Positions 14,878 through 23,201 of a stretch of 58,186 nt of DNA are shown here, one piece after another. The stretch comes from Sediminivirga luteola (lineage in GTDB: Bacteria; Actinomycetota; Actinomycetes; Actinomycetales; Brevibacteriaceae): assembly GCF_014639315.1 (NCBI RefSeq), contig NZ_BMFY01000006.1, positions 194,510 through 252,695 on the forward strand. The letters are read 5' to 3'. The translations under genes were made by a program, and so were the position numbers. Numbering within the stretch: the first letter of the stretch is position 1; every line of letters starts with the position of its first letter. A model generated the notes under the pieces. It did not search any database, was not told where the DNA came from, and worked only from the letters and a program-made list of their open reading frames with translations.

Positions 14878-17103
14878 ATGCTCGAACACGTCGATCCGTT
14901 CATCGGCACCGCGCCCACCGAGCTGCCCCCGGCGCAGGGGCTGGCCGCGAGCTGGTGGTGGCCCAAGGCGCAGATCGGCAACACCCATCCGGGTGCGGCG
15001 TATCCCCTCGGGATGGTTTCCGCCTGCGCGTATTCGGGCGCGTACCCCACCGGCTACGGACGCTGGGACCTCGCCACGGAGGGCCTGCCGCCCCAGATCC
15101 GGGATGAGGACGTCGCCAGCGGCTTCACCCACTTCCAGCAGTCCGGCACCGGCGCCATCCGCAAGTACTACAACTACTTCCGGGTGACTCCCCTGACCGA
15201 GCCGCTCGACGCCCTCGGGCGGGAGTTCCCGCTGATCGGCGAGGAGGCCTCCCCGGGCCGCTATCAGGCGACGCTGGGCAATGACGTCCGCTGCGAGCTG
15301 ACCGCAGGGCCCAAGAGCGTGATCCACCGCTACACCTTTCCCCGGCACCGCGATGCCCGGCTGGTCATCGACTGCTCCATGGGCGGGCTGCAGATTCCCT
15401 TCGGGGAGACCGTTCCGGTGGCCGCCAGCCTGGAACTCGTCGCGCCTGGGGTTGCCCGCGGGCACATCGTGGTGGAGGGCATGCCGCTGGCGGTGCACAT
15501 CGAGTGCCGCACGCCGGGCTGGCGTCAGCTGCTGTGGTACGACCGCCGCCTCATGCCGGGCGGCTCGCGGCTGGACTTCGACGCGATCCGCCCCACCACG
15601 CTGCGGCCCTTCGGGTTCATGTGGGCCGGGCCCTCCTCGCCGGAGGAACCCATCGAGCTGGCCATCGGGTTCTCGCTGCGCGGCACCGCTCAGGCCGAAC
15701 GGAACCTGCACGCCGATGCCGGCCCCGGCGCCGCCGGCCGCTTCACCCGCCGCCTGTCCGCCACCGAGGACGCCTGGCGCAGCCACCTGGGCGCCCTCAG
15801 CATCGACACCGGCAACGCGGACCGGCAGACCGTATTCTCCACGGCGTTCTACCACTCCCTGGTGAAACCGGCCTACGCCGCCGATGAGAACCCGTTCTCA
15901 TCCCGGCCCGGCCCCTACGTGTTCGACCTGTGCACCATGTGGGACATCTACCGCACCCAGCTCCCTCTGCTCACGGCGCTGTTCCCCCAGCGAGCGGTGG
16001 AACTGGCCAACTCGCTCATCACGGTGAGCGAGGAGGAGGGCAACTTCCCCATCGGGTACCGGATGGCCCGCGGCGCTGACCGGTTCGCCCTGCAGGGCTC
16101 CGCGCTGGCGCACACCCTGTTCGCGGACCTGGACGCGCTGCGGCTGCCGGGCATCGACTGGGAGCTGGCCCTGGTGCACATGCACGCGGACCTGCGTCGC
16201 GGGCTGGGGGAGGATTTCCTGCGCTCTGGCCTGGTCCATCCCGTCACCCACACGCTCGACCTGGCCCTGGGATATCACTGCACGGCACGCATCGCCCGCC
16301 GCCACCGGGACCGGGTGCTGGCTGAGCACATGGACCTGCTCGCGGAGCAGTGGCGCAGCGCCTTCGACCCGGAGACCGGTCTGGTCGTGGACTCCACCTT
16401 CTACGAGGGCGGCAAATGGAACTACTCGTTCCGCCTGCTGCACGATATGCGCGCCCGCATCGGCCTGGCTGGCGGCGATGAGGCGTTCATCGGCCTGCTC
16501 GACAGGTTCTTCGGTTATGGCCAGCCGCCGGTCGTGCAACCGGGACTGGCGCCGGACCGGGACGAGCTGGTCGCCGGCTATGCGCTGCACCGGTTCGAGG
16601 GACTGAACAACGAACCGGACATGGACGCCCCCTGGGGCTATCACTACGCGGGCCGGCCGGATCGCACCGCCGAGGTGGTGCACGCGATCGTGGAGAACCA
16701 GTTCGGCACGGGCCCGGGCGGGCTGCCCGGCAACGACGATTCCGGGGGACTGTCCTCCTGGTACGTCTGGGCGTCGATGGGCCTGTTCCCGGTCGCGGGT
16801 CAGGGAACGGTGCTGCTCTCGCCGCCGTCGTTCCGGGAGGCGTCGATGCGCGTCGGCGGCGGGGGTGAGCTGCGGATCACGACGAGCGGCTTCCGCGAGC
16901 CCGCGCCCGGCGGTCCGGCGCAGTACGTGCAGTCGGCGCGTTTCGACGGGCATCCCCTTGACCGGGCCTGGATCACCACCAGGACCCTGTTCCGCGGCGG
17001 GCACCTCCATCTGGAGCTCGGCCCGGAGCCTGCATCGTGGGGCGCCGGGCACCGCCCGCCGTCCCGCACCCACACGGCAGAAACAGTAAGGAGCGAGCCA
17101 TGA
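14878..17103 (+). CDS. Glycoside hydrolase family 92 protein (alpha-mannosidase type)
   Basis: 741 residues. GH92 enzymes are Ca2+-dependent exo-acting alpha-mannosidases. Family hallmarks are present: GNTHPGAAYPLGMV near the N-terminus, SGTGAIRKYYNYF, FYEGGKWNYSF with the putative catalytic Glu, EGLNNEPDM (about 575), and GLPGNDDSGGLSSWYVW (about 616-632), where the NDD aspartates are expected to act as base and ligand. No signal peptide is visible, so the protein seems cytoplasmic, unlike many GH92 enzymes. The start is ATG 14878 behind a strong ggaggaggg. Its stop overlaps the ATG of the glycosyltransferase gene (17100-17103). Confidence 0.9.
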   Translation: MLEHVDPFIGTAPTELPPAQGLAASWWWPKAQIGNTHPGAAYPLGMVSACAYSGAYPTGYGRWDLATEGLPPQIRDEDVASGFTHFQQSGTGAIRKYYNYFRVTPLTEPLDALGREFPLIGEEASPGRYQATLGNDVRCELTAGPKSVIHRYTFPRHRDARLVIDCSMGGLQIPFGETVPVAASLELVAPGVARGHIVVEGMPLAVHIECRTPGWRQLLWYDRRLMPGGSRLDFDAIRPTTLRPFGFMWAGPSSPEEPIELAIGFSLRGTAQAERNLHADAGPGAAGRFTRRLSATEDAWRSHLGALSIDTGNADRQTVFSTAFYHSLVKPAYAADENPFSSRPGPYVFDLCTMWDIYRTQLPLLTALFPQRAVELANSLITVSEEEGNFPIGYRMARGADRFALQGSALAHTLFADLDALRLPGIDWELALVHMHADLRRGLGEDFLRSGLVHPVTHTLDLALGYHCTARIARRHRDRVLAEHMDLLAEQWRSAFDPETGLVVDSTFYEGGKWNYSFRLLHDMRARIGLAGGDEAFIGLLDRFFGYGQPPVVQPGLAPDRDELVAGYALHRFEGLNNEPDMDAPWGYHYAGRPDRTAEVVHAIVENQFGTGPGGLPGNDDSGGLSSWYVWASMGLFPVAGQGTVLLSPPSFREASMRVGGGGELRITTSGFREPAPGGPAQYVQSARFDGHPLDRAWITTRTLFRGGHLHLELGPEPASWGAGHRPPSRTHTAETVRSEP

Positions 17104-18374
17104 AGGACCTCTCACGCCGCCTGGTGATCGTCGTCCGCGCCGATCCCGTCATCTGCGGCCATTCGGGTGAAGCTCGCAATCTCGCCGAGGCGGCGCTGAG
17201 CCGTGGCTTCGACGAGGTACGCATCCTCTCCTGGCCGCTGGAGCTGCTCGAGCGGGCGGGTCTGCCGCTGAAGCCCTATGACACGATCCTTCCCTACAGC
17301 CCCGGGATCACCGTCGAGCGGCCCGAGCCGGTGGGGGACTACAAGATCGTCGACGGCCGCTACACCAGCGGGATGATCGGCCGGCTGATCGAGCTGTTCA
17401 CCGACGGCGTGCCGACGGTGTGCATGTCGCTGTACCTGAGCCCGCACACCCTCTGCGTGGCCGAGGCGGCTCAGGCGGCACGCCGCACGGGACTGCCGGT
17501 GGACCTCATCACCATCGCCGAGGCGGTGGGCTCGGACGTCACCAATGTGGTCCGGGCCGCGGTGGAGGAAGGCAGGTTCGGGGCAGCGGCACAGGTGCTC
17601 ACGGCGTATCTGAGCCAGGACGTGCCCGTGGCGGTCTCCGAGTACACCAAGGAGACCATCGTCGCCGAGGCGGAAGCGGTGGACCGGCGTCACGGTACGC
17701 GGTTCGCCGAGGAGTGCCGCGAGCGGATCGGCATCTCGTACCCCGCGATCGACACCGCCGGGTATCTGGAGCGCGATCCGGCGGCGACCGCGCAGGTCCT
17801 CGGCAAGTACGGCCTCACTGAAGGCGGGTATGTGCTGTCCCTGTCCCGGCTGATGCCGGCCAAGGGGATCGACGATCTGATCGACGGCTTCGCCTGCAGC
17901 CAGCTCGCCCGGGACAAGGAACTCGTCATCGTGGGCCGGGGTCCCAGCGAGCAGGCATTGCGGGAGCACGCGCAGGCCTCGCCGGCTGCGGCGCGGATCC
18001 GGTTCCTCACGGGTGTGGACGATGCGGAGAAGCCGCACATCATGGGAAACTCCGCCGCCTACGTGCTGGCTACCAAGCCACTGCCGGAGTTCACCGAGAC
18101 GTTCGGCATCACCTTGACGGAGTCCATGCTGGCCGGCGGCGGCCCGGTCATCACCACCGACGTCGGCGGCACGCTGGAGGCGGTGGGGGACACCGCCGTC
18201 ATGATCGAACCCGGCAGCCCCGCCTCGATCGCCGCCGCCCTCGACCGGGCCCTGTCGATGCCGGAGGCCGAGCGCGCCGCGCTGGCGGCACGTGCTCGTG
18301 ATCACGCGCTGCAGTTCGACCGGATGGCGGTCTTCGACGCGCTCATGTCCAGGCTCGCTCTGGCCGCGGCCTGA
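17100..18374 (+). CDS. GT4-type glycosyltransferase
   Basis: 424 residues with the GT-B fold pattern. The N-terminal half contains GHSGEARNLAEAAL. The C-terminal half has VLSLSRLMPAKGIDDLIDGF and the GT4 donor-binding EX7E region, EFTETFGITLTESMLAGGGPVITTDVGG. It transfers a sugar from a nucleotide-sugar donor; donor and acceptor are unknown. ATGA overlap with the GH92 gene and an SD-like aaggagcgagcc before the ATG indicate coupled translation. The 69 bp after its stop lead into the left copy of the 145-bp direct repeat. Confidence 0.86.
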   Translation: MKDLSRRLVIVVRADPVICGHSGEARNLAEAALSRGFDEVRILSWPLELLERAGLPLKPYDTILPYSPGITVERPEPVGDYKIVDGRYTSGMIGRLIELFTDGVPTVCMSLYLSPHTLCVAEAAQAARRTGLPVDLITIAEAVGSDVTNVVRAAVEEGRFGAAAQVLTAYLSQDVPVAVSEYTKETIVAEAEAVDRRHGTRFAEECRERIGISYPAIDTAGYLERDPAATAQVLGKYGLTEGGYVLSLSRLMPAKGIDDLIDGFACSQLARDKELVIVGRGPSEQALREHAQASPAAARIRFLTGVDDAEKPHIMGNSAAYVLATKPLPEFTETFGITLTESMLAGGGPVITTDVGGTLEAVGDTAVMIEPGSPASIAAALDRALSMPEAERAALAARARDHALQFDRMAVFDALMSRLALAAA

Positions 18375-18443
18375 ACCGGGCTGGTCCTCGGGCGGGCCTG
18401 CCGAGGCGACGCCGGCCAGGTGGCGCGCCGGCGTCGGCCGGGG

Positions 18444-18588
18444 TGCCTGCGGTGCGCCACCGAGGCCCGATCCGGCCTCATTCCGTCCATACGGGAACGC
18501 CGCGCACCATGGGACGCCACCGGGCGGCAGGGCTGCGTGCCCTGCCGCCCACCGGCGTGCTTGGCGGGCTTCGGTCATGACGTTCTGG
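18444..18588. repeat. 145-bp direct repeat, left copy (island boundary)
   Basis: Matches 35879-36023 base for base at a constant offset of 17,435 bp, with only two mismatches (gggacgCcacc/gggacgTcacc and agggCtgcg/agggTtgcg). It contains a perfect 11-bp hairpin, gggcggcaggg (18522-18532) with ccctgccgccc (18540-18550) and a 7-nt loop, flanked by further pairing. An open minus-strand frame ([10 protein letters not shown]...) exists in both copies but has no sign of being a gene. Confidence 0.95.
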
Positions 18589-18641
18589 GGATTTCACTCA
18601 CAACGCCGGCGGTGCTGTGCGCCCGGCGCAGGACTTCCCCC

Positions 18642-18670
18642 TTGTCCGGATCCACGCACCGGTCTATGAT
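18642..18670 (+). promoter_or_regulatory. Promoter of the catabolic operon
   Basis: -35 TTGTCC (18642-18647), 17-bp spacer, -10 TATGAT (18665-18670), 44 bp before the first start codon. The -10 overlaps the first operator half-site. Assigned from pattern only. Confidence 0.6.
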
Positions 18671-18693
18671 CAAGTATCTAAGATCAAATATCT
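18667..18693. promoter_or_regulatory. Putative GntR operator at the catabolic operon
   Basis: Two direct copies of GATCAA(G/A)TATCT at 18668-18679 and 18682-18693, 14 bp apart. The same motif occurs at 32391-32401 and in the palindrome 32450-32478 next to the gntR gene. It stands out as AT-rich in a GC-rich genome. Binding by the regulator encoded at 31627-32310 is inferred. Confidence 0.65.
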
Positions 18694-18714
18694 TAAATCT
18701 GGTCAAGGAGGACC

Positions 18715-19170
18715 ATGCCTGAGAGCATCTCTGTCGGCACGCATGTGCAGTCGGCTCCGCTGATGATGACCCGCGAGCGCATGCGCTGGTACTGCGACGC
18801 CCTGGAAACCGCAGCCCGCCAGGACGGTCAGTTCGTGATCGCCGAACCCACCATTCATACGGACGATGCCTATGCCAAAGCGCAGGGACTCCCGGGCATC
18901 ATCGCTGACGGGATGCTGTCCACGAACTACATCTCCAGCCTCCTCTACCGCCATTTCGGCGTTGGGTATCTCTCCTCCGGAGAACTCGTGACCAAGTTCA
19001 TCCGGCCGGTCTACGAGGACGATGTGGTGCAAGCACATGCCCAGGTCACAGCAGTCGATGACGAGGTGATCGCGCTCGAGGTCTGGGTAGACACCGCCGA
19101 TGGCCAGAAAGTCACCGTGGGTACGGCCAAAGCTCCGCGCACGGCGGCACGGGGCGAGGAGGCCGCATGA
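18715..19170 (+). CDS. MaoC-like hotdog dehydratase/hydratase subunit
   Basis: 151 residues with the hotdog fold pattern. The segment EPTIHTDDAYAKAQGLPGIIADGM corresponds to the R-hydratase active-site helix (His, Asp and the GM turn), followed by FIRPVYEDDVVQAHAQV strands. It probably hydrates or dehydrates an acyl-CoA. Its last 4 bp overlap the next small hotdog gene, and the two likely form a heterodimer like two-gene hydratases of the HadAB type. First gene of the island operon, with aaggaggacc just before the ATG, directly downstream of the operator. Confidence 0.75.
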   Translation: MPESISVGTHVQSAPLMMTRERMRWYCDALETAARQDGQFVIAEPTIHTDDAYAKAQGLPGIIADGMLSTNYISSLLYRHFGVGYLSSGELVTKFIRPVYEDDVVQAHAQVTAVDDEVIALEVWVDTADGQKVTVGTAKAPRTAARGEEAA

Positions 19171-19613
19171 GCACCGGCAGGTACGTATCCGATCTGGAAG
19201 TGGGCGACACCCTTCGCCCGGTCACCTACGAGATGACCCCGTTCATCGTCCGGGAGTATTGCCATGGCGTGGGCGAGACGGCTGAGGAGTTCCACCGGCC
19301 GCTTGAGCCGTTCGGGCAGCAGCTCGTGCCGCCGACGCTGACGCATATCGACAAGATCCGCCTGATCAAGGAGAACTGCCCGGAGGGTCCCGGCCCGCAC
19401 GCGCGGATCCACTATCAGTTCCACTCGCGGCATCACAAGCTCATTCCCGTCGGTACCAGGCTCACAGCGCGCGGAGAGGTCGCCCGCCGCTATGAGAAGA
19501 AGGGGCGCACGTACCTGGTCATGGAGATCACCGTCGTGGAGGAGAGCACCGGGGACCTGGTCATGACCTACTCCGACACCGCGATCCTCAACTTCAGCCC
19601 GGCGGCATCGTGA
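19167..19613 (+). CDS. MaoC_dehydrat_N-like hotdog protein
   Basis: 148 residues. It starts with the VGDTLRPVTYEMTPFIVREYCHGVGET pattern typical of the N-terminal, non-catalytic MaoC/FAS1-like dehydratase domain and ends in strands typical of the hotdog fold. The catalytic Asp/His helix seen in the preceding gene is not obvious here, so a structural partner role for the 18715-19170 product is likely. ATGA overlap on the left; on the right its stop overlaps the GTG of the CoA-transferase (19610-19613). Confidence 0.7.
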   Translation: MSTGRYVSDLEVGDTLRPVTYEMTPFIVREYCHGVGETAEEFHRPLEPFGQQLVPPTLTHIDKIRLIKENCPEGPGPHARIHYQFHSRHHKLIPVGTRLTARGEVARRYEKKGRTYLVMEITVVEESTGDLVMTYSDTAILNFSPAAS

Positions 19614-20815
19614 GCGCGCCGGCGCAGGAGAACCTGCTCTCCGGGATCAGGGTCGTCGATTTCACGCACATCTTCGCCGGACCGCTGTGCACGCAGACGC
19701 TCGGGGACATGGGCGCTGAGGTGATCAAGATCGAACGTCGCGAGACAGGCGACGCCGCCCGCCGTTACGGGCAGGCCGCGGGCGAGGACGATATGAGCGG
19801 GCCGTTCCTCGCTCTGAACCGCAATAAGAAGAGCATCACTATCGATATGGCCTCCGACGAAGGCCGGCAGATCGCCAAACGGCTGATTCTGAGCGCGGAC
19901 GTCGTCGTCCAGAACTTCAGGCTCGGCCTGATGGAACGGTGGGGACTGGACTACGAGACACTCGCCGCCGAGAAGCCCTCGCTCGTGTACTGCTCGCTCA
20001 ACGGATTCGGGCACGAGGGTGCGCTGGCGCACAAGGCCGCCAACGATCTGGTCATCCAGGGGTACAGCGGCCTGATGAGTTTCACCGGCGAACCCGGTGG
20101 CGACCCGGTGCGGTGCGGCACCGCCATCGCGGACTTCTCCGCCGGCCTGTACGCCGCCATCGGCGTCCTGGGCGCGTTGCAGCACCGGGAGCGCACGGGC
20201 GAAGGGCAGCACGTCCGGACCTCGATGCTCGAGAGCCAAGTAAGTCTTCTCAACTACTTCTTCGCGGAGTACTGGCTCAAGGGGATCGTGCCGAAGCCGC
20301 TCGGCACGGCCAACCGGCTCGGCATCCCCAACCAGGCGTTCCGTACCGCCGACGGGTGGATCGTCATCTCGGTGGCGAACGAGTCCATGTGGCAACGCTG
20401 CTGTGCGGGTCTGGGCGCACCCGAACTCGCGTTCGATCCCCGCTTCGCCACCCTTCCGGATCGCTACGAGAACACCGCGGCGCTCCAGGCCGCCGTCGGG
20501 GAGCTCACCGCATCGCGGACCACGCGTGAATGCCTGGACGGCCTCGAGGAACACGGTGTCTCATGCGCTCCGCTGAACTCGCTCGACGAGGTCGCAGAGG
20601 ACCGGCAGCTCGAAGAACTCGGGGCTTTCCTCGACGTGCCGCGCGGCGACGGCGGCCAAGCGAAGGTCGTCGCCACCCCACTGCACTATTCGAGGACACC
20701 GCTGTCCGTACGGCATGGAGTGCCGGCGCTCGGCCAGGACACCGATGCGGTGCTGCGCGACCTCGGCTACGAGGAGGAACAGATCGAAGCGTTCCGCCGG
20801 GCACGCACCGTCTGA
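19610..20815 (+). CDS. Family III CoA-transferase (CaiB/BaiF), copy 1
   Basis: 401 residues. Transfers CoA from an acyl-CoA donor to a free carboxylate. Family signatures: VVDFTHIFAGPLCTQTLGDMGAEVIKIER at the N-terminus, LNRNKKSITIDM (about 70-80), ENF-like VQNFRLGLMERWGL, and the catalytic aspartate Asp175 in GTAIADFSAGL, followed by MLESQVSLLNYF. GTG start with GTGA overlap to the preceding hotdog gene, so the three genes are translationally coupled. This gene is likely the activation step for the imported acid. The substrate cannot be deduced. Confidence 0.88.
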   Translation: MSAPAQENLLSGIRVVDFTHIFAGPLCTQTLGDMGAEVIKIERRETGDAARRYGQAAGEDDMSGPFLALNRNKKSITIDMASDEGRQIAKRLILSADVVVQNFRLGLMERWGLDYETLAAEKPSLVYCSLNGFGHEGALAHKAANDLVIQGYSGLMSFTGEPGGDPVRCGTAIADFSAGLYAAIGVLGALQHRERTGEGQHVRTSMLESQVSLLNYFFAEYWLKGIVPKPLGTANRLGIPNQAFRTADGWIVISVANESMWQRCCAGLGAPELAFDPRFATLPDRYENTAALQAAVGELTASRTTRECLDGLEEHGVSCAPLNSLDEVAEDRQLEELGAFLDVPRGDGGQAKVVATPLHYSRTPLSVRHGVPALGQDTDAVLRDLGYEEEQIEAFRRARTV

Positions 20816-20858
20816 ACGACGGGTACACGCGCCGTCTAAACGACGGCCTCACACAAGA
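20808..20858. repeat. Duplicated small hairpin between CoA-transferase and binding-protein genes
   Basis: ccgtctgaacgacgg and ccgtctaaacgacgg lie about 24 bp apart, and each can fold as a 5-6 bp stem. The first spans the CoA-transferase stop codon. This could be an attenuating or mRNA-processing element before the highly expressed binding protein. Confidence 0.5.
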
Positions 20859-20900
20859 CAACGCAGAACGGTCAGAGGGCTTTCAAAGGAGAGAGACGAG

Positions 20901-21941
20901 ATGATCCAGAGGTCATACGGGAAAAGCGCCGCGCTCACCGCGGGCATGGCGGCGCTCGCCCTGGTCGCCGGCTGTGGCGGGCAGGCCTCCGACGAGCGCG
21001 ATCCGGGTGCCGGTGGCGACGAGATCCAGTCGATCGAAGAAGCCGCCATCGAAGAAGGGCAGCTGACGCTCTATGCCTCGGCTGGTGAGAGCCAGATCGA
21101 GGCGATGGCGGAGAAATTCATGGACGACTACCCCGAGATCTCGGTCGATTACTTCCGGGCGGCGGGCACTGCCCTGTTCAACAGGTTCGCCACCGAGGCG
21201 GAGTCGGGTTCGGTCACCGCCGATGTCTTCATGCCCACCGTGCAGCCGTCGTTCGTGGAAGAGAACGCCGAATGGTTCGTGGAGCTGGGGCCGGACGAAG
21301 TGCCGGCTCTGGCCGAATGGCCCGAGGAGTTCCAGGACGAATACACCTTCGAGATCGCGGTGGAAGAGGTCGTGGCGATCTACAACACGGAGACCGTCCA
21401 ATCCGCTCCCGCCAGCTGGGAAGACGTCCTGGACGAGCAGTATCAGGGCCGTATCGTCCTGGTCGATCCCGAGTCGTCACCCGGCTACATGTCCTGGTAC
21501 TCCATCATGCAGGACCGCTTCGGCGACGAGTTCCTCACCGGGCTGGCCGAGCTGGACCCGGTATGGGTCGATACCGGCGCCGTGGGGGCACAGCAAGTGG
21601 CCGCCGGAAGCCATGACATCAGCCTTCCCAACTACCCCTCGCACGCCGTGGCGCTCATCGGCCAGGGCGCGCCCATCGAGATGGTGACCGATCTCGATCC
21701 GACCCAGGGCATCACCACGAGCGTGGCCCTGACCGCGAACGCCCCCAATCCGAATGCCGCGAAGCTTTTCGCCAACTGGCTCACCACGCAGAGCGCCTAC
21801 GAGGCCGTCTGCGCCGACGGGGTGTACTCCGCGACCGTCGAAGGCACTGACTGCCTGCCGCTGGCGAGCAACTTCGTCGAGCCAGTCTGGGAGGTTCCCG
21901 GTGAACGCCAGGAAGAGATCGTCGAGCTGCTGGGCCGGTGA
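20901..21941 (+). CDS. Fe3+-type ABC transporter substrate-binding lipoprotein, copy 1
   Basis: 346 residues. A type II signal peptide ends in LVAGC (lipid-anchored). The mature domain has EGQLTLYASAGESQIEAMAEKF and [13 protein letters not shown], typical of the AfuA/FbpA-like cluster whose members bind ferric iron, polyamines, phosphonates or organic acids. The operon context (CoA-transferases, hydratases) favours an organic acid over iron; that is inference. A strong AAAGGAGAG precedes the ATG. It has a close paralog at 34849-35877. Confidence 0.85.
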   Translation: MIQRSYGKSAALTAGMAALALVAGCGGQASDERDPGAGGDEIQSIEEAAIEEGQLTLYASAGESQIEAMAEKFMDDYPEISVDYFRAAGTALFNRFATEAESGSVTADVFMPTVQPSFVEENAEWFVELGPDEVPALAEWPEEFQDEYTFEIAVEEVVAIYNTETVQSAPASWEDVLDEQYQGRIVLVDPESSPGYMSWYSIMQDRFGDEFLTGLAELDPVWVDTGAVGAQQVAAGSHDISLPNYPSHAVALIGQGAPIEMVTDLDPTQGITTSVALTANAPNPNAAKLFANWLTTQSAYEAVCADGVYSATVEGTDCLPLASNFVEPVWEVPGERQEEIVELLGR

Positions 21942-21995
21942 GCCGATGCCAGCGCCGACAGGTCCCTCCGCCCTCGTAGCCGGAGGGAGACGACC

Positions 21996-23201
21996 ATGAC
22001 CGTAACGAGTAGAGCCGAAGGACAGGCGATGGCGGAACCGCAGGAGGGTGCGCCACACCGGGTCGAGATCCGCGGACTGAGCAAGTCGTTCCGCAGACGG
22101 TCGGGTGCAGGCACCATCAAACCGATCGATGACATCACGCTCAGCATCCAGGACGGGGAGTTCCTCGTGCTGCTGGGCCCGAGCGGGTGCGGGAAGACGA
22201 CTCTGCTGCGCAGTATCGCGGGGCTGGAGCGCCCGGACGAGGGGTCGATCAGCATCGACGGCACGACGGTGTACGACTCGGGCCGCGGGATCTTCCTGCC
22301 GCCGAACCGGCGGCCGATCAGCATGATCTTCCAGTCCTATGCGCTGTGGCCGCATATGACGATCTTCAAGAATGTGGCGTACCCGCTCAGGTCGCGCAAG
22401 AGCACCCGGCGACTGGGCCACGCTGAGATCGCCGCCCGCGTGGAGCAGGCGCTGGCGAAGGTCGGCCTAGTCGGCCTGGGCGATCAGTACCCCGGCCAGC
22501 TGAGCGGCGGCCAGCAGCAGCGCGTGGCACTCGCGCGTGCGCTGGTCTCCGAAGCACAGGTCCTCCTCTTCGACGAGCCGCTGTCCAATGTGGATGCCAA
22601 GGTGCGCGAGGAGCTCCGGGCGCAGCTGGTGGAGATGCAGCGTGAACTGGGATTCACCGCGATCTACGTGACGCACGATCAGGCGGAGGCGATGGAGCTT
22701 GCCGACCGGATCGCGGTGCTGAACTCCGGGCGGATCGAACAGCTGGATCCGCCACGCCGGGTCTATCAGCGCCCGCAGAGCAGGTACGTCGCCGAGTTCA
22801 TCGGATCGGCGAATCTGGTCGCCGGAGTCGTGCGTTCACTGGATGAGCGTGCCGTGGTGGACACGGCGCTCGGCAGCTTCGTGATCGAGGATTACACGGA
22901 GCACTGGACCGGCGACACGCCCCTCGGGACGGGGGACTCCGTGACCCTCATGTTCCGGCCCGAGGACTGTCTGGTGGATCCGGGACCGGACTCGCGTTCG
23001 AACATGTGGGACGTGGAGCTGGTCCGTACCAGCTTCACCGGAGTCCAGCAGCATCTGCTGGTGCACAGCGGCGACGAACGACTCATCGTCCTGACCACCA
23101 ACGACGCGCAGTACCCGGAGGGCGCCAAGCTGCGCCTCGGCGTCGAACGGCACAAGCTCCACCTGCTGCCGCCGGTGCCGGCCGAGAGCGGTGCCGCATG
23201 A
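21996..23201 (+). CDS. ABC transporter ATP-binding protein (FbpC/PotA type)
   Basis: 401 residues. Walker A is GPSGCGKTT (61-69), the Q-loop is MIFQSYALWPHMT, the signature is LSGGQQQR, Walker B is VLLFDEP, and the H-loop is YVTHDQAEAMELADR. A C-terminal TOBE-like regulatory domain (about 285-395) is present. Energises the importer made with the permease whose start overlaps this stop (23198-23201) and the binding protein upstream. ATG 22029 is an alternative start. Confidence 0.92.
   Translation: MTVTSRAEGQAMAEPQEGAPHRVEIRGLSKSFRRRSGAGTIKPIDDITLSIQDGEFLVLLGPSGCGKTTLLRSIAGLERPDEGSISIDGTTVYDSGRGIFLPPNRRPISMIFQSYALWPHMTIFKNVAYPLRSRKSTRRLGHAEIAARVEQALAKVGLVGLGDQYPGQLSGGQQQRVALARALVSEAQVLLFDEPLSNVDAKVREELRAQLVEMQRELGFTAIYVTHDQAEAMELADRIAVLNSGRIEQLDPPRRVYQRPQSRYVAEFIGSANLVAGVVRSLDERAVVDTALGSFVIEDYTEHWTGDTPLGTGDSVTLMFRPEDCLVDPGPDSRSNMWDVELVRTSFTGVQQHLLVHSGDERLIVLTTNDAQYPEGAKLRLGVERHKLHLLPPVPAESGAA

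Noticed and set aside
17112-18578. 488-codon minus-strand open frame entering the left 145-bp repeat
   Set aside because: Mostly antisense to the GT4 gene. The part in the repeat ([10 protein letters not shown]) also appears at the right copy with a different continuation and has no recognisable domain.
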